NCBI GenBank assembly: GCA_027593305.1
Contig: JAQCJA010000303.1
Location: forward strand, 1 to 6,113
Source: a bacterium
GTDB lineage: Bacteria; Latescibacterota; UBA2968; UBA8231
Reading direction: 5' to 3'
DNA: 6,113 nucleotides
Positions 1 to 4,922 of this stretch are shown here, piece by piece. Positions within the stretch are counted from its first letter, which is position 1; every line of letters begins with the position of its first letter. The notes beneath the pieces are model-generated. The model searched no databases. It worked only from the letters and a program-made list of their open reading frames with translations, and was not told the origin of the DNA. A program made the position numbers and the translations under genes.

Positions 1-585
1 GCCCCCGGTGTAGCCGATTCGTTCCACCTGACCGCGCCGGTTGAGGCCATACACGGAGACAAGTTCGGTCTCCGGCACAAGTCGCTCGGTATCAGCCGGG
101 CGCGTCAGCCGGTGTCCATGGCCAACGACCGTGTTCGGGTCACCTTTGGAGAACAGCTCCGGCCGTCCACCGGCGGCGCACTCCCGGTACTTCTGCTCAT
201 ACACGTTCACCGCGCCGCCCGTGGCCTGCCTGGCCTCGATCTCGCGCAGCTTGGCGCTGTCTTCGTGGGTCACACCGGCAAGCCACACACGCAGCTTGTG
301 CGGATCGTGGGTTGGCCCGCTGACGGGCTTGTCAAGGTGAATGCCGTCCACGCCGCGTGCGGCGAGCAGATCCACCAGCGACAGTCGACGGGCAGCGGAT
401 GCCTTCTTTGCCGCCGCCGCGACAGCAGCGAGAAAACCGTCTTCGTCACCACCACCACTGTAGTAGAGCTCGTATATCGAGCCCGGTCCCCCGGCCTCGG
501 TCAGATCGATGACCTGGTCACCCTCCACGAGCCCGAGGCGTTCAGGTCTCGTCGCATTGGGCTCACGGAATTGCAGCAGTTTCAT
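1..585 (-). CDS. KdaD-like fumarylacetoacetate-hydrolase-fold enzyme, probable 2-keto-3-deoxy sugar-acid dehydratase (5' part, runs off left edge)
   Basis: The frame is open from ATG at 585 to base 1, giving 195 residues with no stop, so the C-terminal third lies outside the window. Seen: an N-terminal stretch opening MKLLQFREP and LGLVEGDQVIDL, then VWLAGVTHEDSAK (about 100-112), a VYEQKY segment (128-133), RPELFSKGDPNTVVGHG (141-157), and PETELVSVYG (171-180) followed by IGYTGG at the edge. Known: this order of motifs is that of the FAH superfamily branch containing archaeal KdaD (2-keto-3-deoxy-D-arabinonate dehydratase, about 300 residues). The paired glutamates (E172, E174 here) are metal ligands; the remaining aspartate ligand would lie just off the edge. 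Inferred: a cytoplasmic Mg-dependent dehydratase of a 2-keto-3-deoxyaldonate. The exact sugar cannot be told, and another FAH-fold hydrolase or isomerase is possible. The start is supported by GGAGAG (bases 593-598) 7 bases upstream. The ATG overlaps the mqnD stop as ATGA, implying translational coupling at the end of the operon. Confidence 0.85.
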   Translation of the reverse strand, partial: MKLLQFREPNATRPERLGLVEGDQVIDLTEAGGPGSIYELYYSGGGDEDGFLAAVAAAAKKASAARRLSLVDLLAARGVDGIHLDKPVSGPTHDPHKLRVWLAGVTHEDSAKLREIEARQATGGAVNVYEQKYRECAAGGRPELFSKGDPNTVVGHGHRLTRPADTERLVPETELVSVYGLNRRGQVERIGYTGG

Positions 586-1421
586 GGTTGATCTCTCCGG
601 GAAAAGAGGGGCGCGCCCGTGGCCGGCAGAATCCCGGCCACTGCAGCCCGGGCCAACAGGTCGGTGATGGCGGCGACGCCGTCACGCCCGTAGTCGAGTG
701 TGTAGTTGTTGACATAGACTCCGATGTGGGCCTCCATGACCTCCCGATCCATCTCCTGTGCATGGGCGGCCACGTAGTCCCGCACTTCGTCGGGATGGGC
801 ATGGGCGTAGTCGACGCTGTCGCGCACGGCCCTGTCGATCGCCGCGATCCGTTCGGTTCCCAGGGCGCGCCGCGCGGCGATGCCACCCAGAGGGATTGCA
901 TGTCCGGTGCTGGATTCCCACCAGGCCCCGAGGTCGACCACTTTCTGCAGGCCGAGACGCTGGTAGGTGAAGCGGCTCTCGTGAATGATGACGCCTGCAT
1001 CGACATCCCCTGCCCGGGTCGCTTCGAGGATGTGATGAAATGGCATTTCCACCACCTCTGTCAGGTCGGGCGCGTAGAGTTGTACCAGCAGGGCTGCCGT
1101 AGTCATGCGTCCCGGGATCGCCACCCGGCAGGTGGCCAGGTCGGTGATCGGCTGGCGCGCCACGACCAGGGGTCCGCAGCCACGGCCAAGAGCGCCGCCG
1201 GCGTGCAGCAGACAGTAGTCGGATAGCAGGTGCCCGAGGGCGTGAAAGGACACTTTCACCACGTCCAGCTCACCACGTGATGCCATGCCATTCAGCGTCT
1301 CAATATCCTGCAGCACCTCGTGCACCTGCGGAGCCCCTTCGAGGCGGCCGTGAACAAGGGCGTAGAAGATGTAGGTGTCGTTCGGGCAGGGCGAATATCC
1401 CAGTGTGAGCGTGTCGGTCAC
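582..1421 (-). CDS. mqnD: 1,4-dihydroxy-6-naphthoate synthase MqnD (futalosine menaquinone pathway)
   Basis: The product is 279 residues, the usual MqnD length. MqnD converts cyclic dehypoxanthinyl futalosine into 1,4-dihydroxy-6-naphthoate in the cytoplasm and has a periplasmic-binding-protein-like two-lobe fold. Seen: the family-typical start LTLGYSPCPNDTYIFYAL (5-22), DVVKVSFHAL (53-62), GPLVV (83-87), the substrate-loop motif AIPGRMTTAALL (101-112), and DAGVIIHESRFTY (141-153). H147 of the VIIHE motif matches the His reported as catalytic in the Thermus enzyme. A C-terminal helical segment with YVNNYTLDYG (236-245) is also typical. I chose GTG at 1421, not the longer in-frame extension to 1601. 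It begins the conserved N-terminus exactly, forms a GTGA overlap with the mqnB stop, and has AGGAG 8 bases upstream. The extension overlaps mqnB for 180 bases and looks non-homologous. The gene sits directly after mqnB, its pathway partner two steps earlier (MqnC acts between them). No damage is seen. Confidence 0.96.
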   Translation of the reverse strand: MTDTLTLGYSPCPNDTYIFYALVHGRLEGAPQVHEVLQDIETLNGMASRGELDVVKVSFHALGHLLSDYCLLHAGGALGRGCGPLVVARQPITDLATCRVAIPGRMTTAALLVQLYAPDLTEVVEMPFHHILEATRAGDVDAGVIIHESRFTYQRLGLQKVVDLGAWWESSTGHAIPLGGIAARRALGTERIAAIDRAVRDSVDYAHAHPDEVRDYVAAHAQEMDREVMEAHIGVYVNNYTLDYGRDGVAAITDLLARAAVAGILPATGAPLFSRRDQP

Positions 1422-2146
1422 GACCAGAGCTCCTGCAACAGGCACACGGCAGCCTCCTGAGCCCGTCCATTGGCCAGGGGCAGGTCCCAGCGGGACAGGT
1501 CGCGATCCTCCACTGCATTGCTGATGCCGCGCAGTTCGATGAAGGGCACGCCGTACAGCACACATACATGAGCCGCCGCCGCACCCTCCATGCTCTCGCA
1601 CAGGGCGCCGGGAACACGGGTGAGGCGTTCGGCACCCAGAGCGCTCGTGCCACTGCAGTCCTGCACGGTCACGAAAACCCCTCGTTCGACACGTACTGTG
1701 TCTCTATTGCGAAGAATGTCGAGAGCGCGTTGCCCGAGTGCCTCATCGACGGGGAATCGATTGTAGAGAGCGGTGTCGCCGGCGTAGGCCAGAGGAATGC
1801 CGATCTCGTCGGCGGGCCGCCAGCCATCCGGTGTCACAACACCGAGATCACCATAGACCTCTTCGGCAGCGATTGCCAGATCGCCGATCTGCAGACCACT
1901 GCCGGGGTAGGCGCCGGCGATACCGACCTGCAGGACGAAATCCGGACGTCGAGCCTCAAGAAGGCGTGTCAATGTGTGGGCGGTGTTCACGGAGCCAAGG
2001 CCGGTCTCGGCGATCTCGACTTCGCGCCCGGCACAGACGCCATGATGGCAGGATCTCCCGGACACAGTCCAGTGGACAGGATCGGTGAGTGCCGCCGTCA
2101 GGCGCGTCTGTTCGAGGAGGGTGGCAGTCAGTAGCAGGACGGACAT
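1418..2146 (-). CDS. mqnB: Futalosine hydrolase MqnB
   Basis: The product is 242 residues, within the family range. It belongs to the nucleoside phosphorylase/MTAN fold and hydrolyses futalosine to dehypoxanthine futalosine plus hypoxanthine, the second committed step of the futalosine route to menaquinone. Seen: an N-terminal beta strand MSVLLLTATLLEQ; the glycine-rich segment VLQVGIAGAYPGSGLQIGDLAI (71-92), which carries the characteristic VGIAGA and IGDL; the ribose-binding Met-Glu in CESMEGAAAAHVC (183-195); and ELRGISNAVEDRD (204-216), whose aspartate is the likely purine-contacting acid. MTA/SAH nucleosidase is the main alternative because the fold is shared. Direct overlap with mqnD makes MqnB far more likely. 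It starts 24 bases after the dehydrogenase stop. No clear Shine-Dalgarno sequence precedes the ATG, and a short GC-rich dyad (CCGAC/GTCGG) lies just upstream, so its translation may depend on ribosomes arriving from the gene before it. Confidence 0.94.
   Translation of the reverse strand: MSVLLLTATLLEQTRLTAALTDPVHWTVSGRSCHHGVCAGREVEIAETGLGSVNTAHTLTRLLEARRPDFVLQVGIAGAYPGSGLQIGDLAIAAEEVYGDLGVVTPDGWRPADEIGIPLAYAGDTALYNRFPVDEALGQRALDILRNRDTVRVERGVFVTVQDCSGTSALGAERLTRVPGALCESMEGAAAAHVCVLYGVPFIELRGISNAVEDRDLSRWDLPLANGRAQEAAVCLLQELWS
1430..1434 (-). promoter_or_regulatory. Ribosome binding site fixing the GTG start of mqnD
   Basis: On the minus strand AGGAG lies 8 bases before the GTG at 1421, inside the last codons of mqnB. 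It supports the short start over the much longer open frame. Confidence 0.75.
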
Positions 2147-2170
2147 GCCGACGGGTCGGAAAGAGGTGGG

Positions 2171-3145
2171 CTAGTACTGGAGGACGACTTTGATCGGCCG
2201 TTCGGCACTGGGCCGATCGGCGAACAACTCGAAGGCGCGCTGAATCTGCGCGAAGGGCAGGATGTGGGTGATCAACGGCAGGACGTCAATGCGGCCCTGC
2301 ACTATCCAGTCGAGAGCCGCAGCGTAATCATCGTAGGGATTGGCCCCGGCATTGACCGTCATCACGAGGTTGATCTCCTTGCGCTGCATCGTCATCAACG
2401 GCAGATCCAGAACGCCGTCCGGAACTTCCTTGTCCGGCACGCCAAAACCGATGACAGTGCCACCACGACGGCTCAGGGCCATGGCCGTCGCATATGTGCT
2501 GCCATCGCCGACAGCCTCCACAACGATGTCCGCCATGGCACCCCCGGTGAGCTCCTGCACCGCTTCAATCGGATCCATATCTCCTGGATCGATGACCTCC
2601 GTCGCACCCATCTGGCGCGCCATGTCCCGGCGCCAGTCCAGTGGATCGATGCCAACGATATCGCGAGCGCCGAGATTGCGCAGCACAGAGGTAAACAACT
2701 GGCCCGTCGGTCCGAGGCCGATGACGACGGCTCGCTGGTTGATGATGTTGCCGAGCCTGCGGAAAGGGCGCAGCACAGTGCCCAGCAATTGTGCCATCAG
2801 CACCCGTTCCGGACGTGCGTCACCGGGCAGGCGCAGGAGGCCTTCGTCGAAGGTGAGCACCAGTTCCTGAAACAGACCATGGTGGCGATCAAAACCCCAG
2901 AGCAGCACACGTTCGCCCTCGGAGTAATGCCCGGACGGACAGGAGATGACCCGGCCGATGCCCTCGTGGCCGGTACCACCCGTCGGTTTCGGGAAGCCCG
3001 GATGCACACCGACATAGTCGGGAATATCGCTGCCACAGACGGCAACCTGCTCGAGACGGACCAGCATCTGCCCGGGTCGGGGTACGGGTTCGTCCATGTC
3101 GACGAATTCCCATGTGCGTTCGTCCACCAGGCGGGCCGTCTTCAA
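2171..3145 (-). CDS. Zinc-type medium-chain dehydrogenase/reductase, probable sugar or polyol dehydrogenase
   Basis: The product is 324 residues. Known: MDR alcohol dehydrogenases oxidise alcohols or sugars with NAD(P) and have a GroES-like catalytic domain followed by a Rossmann domain. Seen: CGSD (37-40) with catalytic-zinc Cys37, GHEGIG (59-64) with His60 and Glu61, the dinucleotide motif VIGLGPTGQ (141-149), and an aspartate after the second strand (D167, in GIDPLD) that favours NAD over NADP. GGTVIGFG (228-235) is also typical. The four-cysteine structural-zinc lobe is absent: the stretch after residue 80 contains no Cys cluster. At the place where sorbitol-dehydrogenase-like members carry a glutamate zinc ligand, I read Gln119 (by-eye alignment). 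The TTG start is supported by GGAGAGGA 7 bases upstream and a 4-base TTGA overlap with the preceding HD-GYP gene. The substrate is unknown; the adjacent sugar-acid genes make an aldose or polyol plausible. It is not a recognised menaquinone enzyme. Confidence 0.88.
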   Translation of the reverse strand: MKTARLVDERTWEFVDMDEPVPRPGQMLVRLEQVAVCGSDIPDYVGVHPGFPKPTGGTGHEGIGRVISCPSGHYSEGERVLLWGFDRHHGLFQELVLTFDEGLLRLPGDARPERVLMAQLLGTVLRPFRRLGNIINQRAVVIGLGPTGQLFTSVLRNLGARDIVGIDPLDWRRDMARQMGATEVIDPGDMDPIEAVQELTGGAMADIVVEAVGDGSTYATAMALSRRGGTVIGFGVPDKEVPDGVLDLPLMTMQRKEINLVMTVNAGANPYDDYAAALDWIVQGRIDVLPLITHILPFAQIQRAFELFADRPSAERPIKVVLQY

Positions 3146-4464
3146 CGTCGTGTCCTCTCCGTGCGTTCACCCTTCGTCTTGATCTGCTCCATCGTCTGGT
3201 CGACATCGACACCGACCTTCTCCGGATCCAGCACCTTGGCGATTTCCCGGCCTTCGGCCTCTGAACGTTTCGCCAGATTACAGATGAAGGGAGCGGCGCG
3301 CTGCTTGCCGGTGGCCATCGTCAGGATGCCGAGGGTCGGCTTGCGTGAGTTCTCGGGATTCGGCTCGTAGACGACGGCGATTTCCTTGTTGTTCAGTTCC
3401 ACGACGCTGCCTACGGGATAAACACCCAGGGCCTTTACAAAAAGCTCGACAAAATGCTCATCAAACTCGGTGCCGCGATTCTTGTGCAGCACCATGAGCG
3501 CCTGATACATGGGCATCGCCGGCTTGTAGACCCGCTTGGCGGTCAGGGCGTCGTAGACGTCGGCAACAGCCGTCATCCGTGCGTAGGGGTGGATCTCGTC
3601 CCCCTTCAGACCGTATGGGTACCCCTTGCCGTTGAGCATCTCGTGGTGCTGTTCAGCAATGGCGACCTGCTCGTCGTTGAAGCCACCCTCCTCACGCATG
3701 ATCTGGCCACTGTACAGCGCGTGTTTGCGCATCTCCTCGAGTTCCGACGGCTCGAAGCGTCCGGGCTTGTTGAGGATCTCGAGAGGGACTCGGGTCTTGC
3801 CAACGTCATGCAGCAGCGTCGCGGTAGTGATGATGGGCAGGTATCCGGGATCCACACCATCGGCCTGCGCCACGGCGATGACGAGGGTGCAGACGTTCAT
3901 GCAGTGCATGGCCGTGTACGGGTCGTGTTTCTTGATTCGCGTCAGTGACACCATGGCGTCAACATTGCGCAGAACCGACTCGGTGATCACGGCACTGGCA
4001 GCGTTGATCTTCTCGGCATCGACGCCCTTACCGGAGGCGACATCGGCCATGGCTTCTTTGAGCGTATCCGTCGTGGCATCACGGATCTCGGTGGCCCGTT
4101 CGAGTTCCTCGTCATAGTGGACGAGGCGCCCGGGTGGCGGCGGTTTTCGCGTCGGGTCGGTCAGGGGTTTGACCCCATCGGGCAGGTCACCCCCCTTGTC
4201 CGTGTCAATGGTCACCATCGACAGGCCCGTCTCGCGCAATCGATCCACGAGAGCGTCGGAGGAGACCATCAAGCCGCCGTTTTTCTCGATCCGCTCGTGC
4301 ATCTTGCCGGTCAGTCGGGCACGTTTTTCCCCGGACCCGGTGCGCACCGCGTTACGCGGCTCAAGGAAACGGCCCGGCTCTTCACCACCAGACTCCTCGA
4401 CGACAACATCGGCGTCGAGAAACATGCCGGCGGTGAGATTCTTTATTGAGATTAGTTTCTTCAT
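3142..4464 (-). CDS. HD-GYP domain cyclic-di-GMP phosphodiesterase with N-terminal DUF3391-type region
   Basis: The product is 440 residues and hydrolyses the second messenger c-di-GMP in the cytoplasm. Seen: an N-terminal region starting KLISIKNLTAGMFLDADVV, typical of the DUF3391-like segment of this subgroup; a charged linker rich in prolines near 104-113; then the HD-GYP domain. That domain has KHDPYTAMHCMNV (179-191, His187), TLLHDVGKTRVPLEILNKPG (216-235, His219-Asp220 and Lys223), His248, HHEMLNGKGYP (273-283, containing the GYP signature) and AVADVYDALTAKRVYK (299-314). All core metal-binding positions I can place are present, so the enzyme should be active. A C-terminal beta-rich tail (YPVGSVVELNNKEIAVVY, 349-366) is common downstream of the domain. 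There is no transmembrane segment, signal peptide or receiver domain, so its input signal is unknown. It is the first gene of the leftward operon. No convincing Shine-Dalgarno sequence precedes the ATG. Confidence 0.95.
   Translation of the reverse strand: MKKLISIKNLTAGMFLDADVVVEESGGEEPGRFLEPRNAVRTGSGEKRARLTGKMHERIEKNGGLMVSSDALVDRLRETGLSMVTIDTDKGGDLPDGVKPLTDPTRKPPPPGRLVHYDEELERATEIRDATTDTLKEAMADVASGKGVDAEKINAASAVITESVLRNVDAMVSLTRIKKHDPYTAMHCMNVCTLVIAVAQADGVDPGYLPIITTATLLHDVGKTRVPLEILNKPGRFEPSELEEMRKHALYSGQIMREEGGFNDEQVAIAEQHHEMLNGKGYPYGLKGDEIHPYARMTAVADVYDALTAKRVYKPAMPMYQALMVLHKNRGTEFDEHFVELFVKALGVYPVGSVVELNNKEIAVVYEPNPENSRKPTLGILTMATGKQRAAPFICNLAKRSEAEGREIAKVLDPEKVGVDVDQTMEQIKTKGERTERTRR
3153..3160 (-). 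promoter_or_regulatory. Ribosome binding site supporting the TTG start of the dehydrogenase
   Basis: GGAGAGGA on the minus strand, 7 bases before TTG at 3145, lies within the last codons of the HD-GYP gene. It is the main reason to accept a TTG start with the TTGA overlap rather than an internal ATG. Confidence 0.75.
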
Positions 4465-4491
4465 AGTCGATCGCGTTGTCGCAGAATCGTA

Positions 4492-4522
4492 TAAATAGTT
4501 CCCTCGGGGGCTTGCCTGTCAA
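4492..4522 (-). promoter_or_regulatory. Candidate sigma-70 promoter for the leftward operon
   Basis: On the minus strand there is a perfect TTGACA (-35, bases 4517-4522), followed after 19 bases by the AT-rich TATTTATAC tract. TATTTA (4492-4497) is the best -10 but matches the consensus at only 3 of 6 positions, and the spacing is longer than ideal. Transcription would begin near 4485, leaving a leader of about 20 bases before the HD-GYP ATG. A small imperfect dyad, CTTG-N5-CAAG at 4511-4523, overlaps the -35 and could be an operator. Position supports the call; the -10 is weak. Confidence 0.42.
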
Positions 4523-4536
4523 GGGGAGTGCCTTTC

Positions 4537-4565
4537 TTGACGCTTCCCTCGCACCCGGATAGACT
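4537..4565 (+). promoter_or_regulatory. Candidate sigma-70 promoter, rightward
   Basis: TTGACG (4537-4542, 5 of 6 consensus) is followed at exactly 17 bases by TAGACT (4560-4565, 4 of 6). It faces away from the leftward promoter, with only 14 bases between the two -35 boxes. Transcription would start near 4572, giving a leader of about 350 bases before the DUF4432 ATG that includes the small ORF at 4666-4905. The call rests on motif match and spacing alone. Confidence 0.42.
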
Positions 4566-4665
4566 GGGCCCCGAGCATCCGGCGTGTGACACAATCCCCT
4601 TTCCAATCTCGTGAGGCAGCCTTTTTGACAAACCCGGAAGTCGTGTGTGGACCTGAGGTTACGGC

Positions 4666-4905
4666 ATGAAAATCAGAGAGCTCCGAGTGCATGCCGCAGG
4701 CGCACCGAGAATCTACCGAACCCACGTGGCCGCCTCCGGAGGGTCTGCAGATGGCAAGGTGGGTTCGCTCTGTTATATGCTGGAGGTCGCTGGTGCTGGC
4801 GGCCCTGGCAAGATCTCTGATATGGAGCACATCTGGAAAAGGCGGTGCCGGTCTCGGGTTCATCCCGGTGTCGGTCTTCCGGCGCACTACGCGGCACAAA
4901 CCTGA
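4666..4905 (+). CDS. Small ORF, possible truncated N-terminal remnant of an enolase-superfamily (mandelate racemase-like) sugar-acid dehydratase
   Basis: This is a 79-codon ORF with GAGG (4655-4658) 7 bases before its ATG. It ends 17 bases before the DUF4432 start, so it could form a two-gene unit with it. Seen: the start MKIRELRVHAAGAP, then SLCYMLEV (34-41) and KISDMEHIWKRR (49-60). Known: the N-terminal capping domain of mandelate racemase/muconate-lactonising-type enzymes commonly opens MKIxxxRVH, has a strand of the form xxVxVET and later a DIExxWxRM-type segment. The likeness is by eye and imperfect; the whole catalytic barrel (about 300 residues) is missing. If real, the product could not be a working enzyme, so this would be a decayed or deletion-truncated gene. 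Functionally it would fit: such enzymes make the 2-keto-3-deoxy sugar acids that KdaD-like enzymes use. Several AGA/CGA codons and mixed third positions differ from the neighbours and argue against strong selection. Alternatives are a leader peptide or a chance frame. Confidence 0.35.
   Translation: MKIRELRVHAAGAPRIYRTHVAASGGSADGKVGSLCYMLEVAGAGGPGKISDMEHIWKRRCRSRVHPGVGLPAHYAAQT
4751..4779 (+). promoter_or_regulatory. Candidate second rightward promoter with extended -10, proximal to the DUF4432 gene
   Basis: ATGGCA (4751-4756, 4 of 6), 17 bases, then TATATG (4774-4779, 4 of 6) preceded by TGT, giving the TGn extended -10 signature. It would start transcripts near 4786, about 137 bases before the DUF4432 gene. 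It lies within the small ORF, so it is of interest mainly if that ORF is not coding. Confidence 0.3.
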
Positions 4906-4910
4906 CATGA

Positions 4911-4915
4911 AAGGA
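4911..4915 (+). promoter_or_regulatory. Ribosome binding site of the DUF4432 gene
   Basis: AAGGA ends 7 bases before the ATG at 4923 and supports that start. It is itself covered by a four-codon frame (ATG at 4907, stop at 4919-4921) that ends one base before the gene's ATG. Confidence 0.7.
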
Positions 4916-4922
4916 TCGTGAG

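Larger units (their letters stand above)
4465..4922. other. Divergent intergenic control region between the leftward operon and the DUF4432 gene
   Basis: These 458 bases separate the divergent HD-GYP and DUF4432 genes. They hold a leftward candidate promoter, two rightward candidates, one small ORF with a good ribosome binding site (listed separately), and possible leader RNA structure. The latter is a small hairpin, CGGG-TTCAT-CCCG at 4855-4867, enclosed by GCCGG at 4847-4851 and CCGGC at 4879-4883, about 30 bases before the DUF4432 ribosome binding site. I see no run of T after it, so it does not read as an intrinsic terminator, and I recognise no riboswitch class. Several other open frames cross the region on both strands with no recognisable protein character. 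Confidence 0.6.

Noticed and set aside
112..591. Plus-strand open frame opposite the KdaD-like gene
   Set aside because: The minus strand here carries an uninterrupted FAH-family protein with metal-binding glutamates; this frame is its shadow.
588..1226. Plus-strand open frame (212 codons) opposite mqnD
   Set aside because: It is antisense to a gene with full family motifs and has no domain signature or plausible start context.
1422..1601. N-terminal extension of MqnD by 60 residues
   Set aside because: It overlaps mqnB out of frame and lacks homology-like sequence; GTG at 1421 with its own ribosome site begins the conserved N-terminus.
2149..2160. GC dyad before mqnB as an intrinsic terminator splitting the operon
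   Set aside because: It is a 5-bp stem with a 2-base loop and no T-tract; the mqnB start follows immediately.
2264..3370. Long plus-strand open frame (368 codons) opposite the dehydrogenase
   Set aside because: It has no recognisable motif, overlaps two clear genes on the other strand, and its composition is explained by antisense reading of GC-rich coding DNA.
4625..4630. Perfect TTGACA on the plus strand as another promoter
   Set aside because: No acceptable -10 lies 16-19 bases downstream (the candidates are GC-rich, such as TGGACC).
4847..4883. Nested hairpin ahead of the DUF4432 gene as a terminator or riboswitch
   Set aside because: The stems are only 4-5 bp with no following T-run and no known aptamer signature; kept only as a note in the intergenic entry.
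4691..4921. Alternative plus-strand frame (76 codons) ending one base before the DUF4432 ATG
   Set aside because: It has no ribosome binding site and a low-complexity, Arg/Trp-rich product; the 4666 frame has a better start and a more protein-like sequence. The close spacing alone was not enough.
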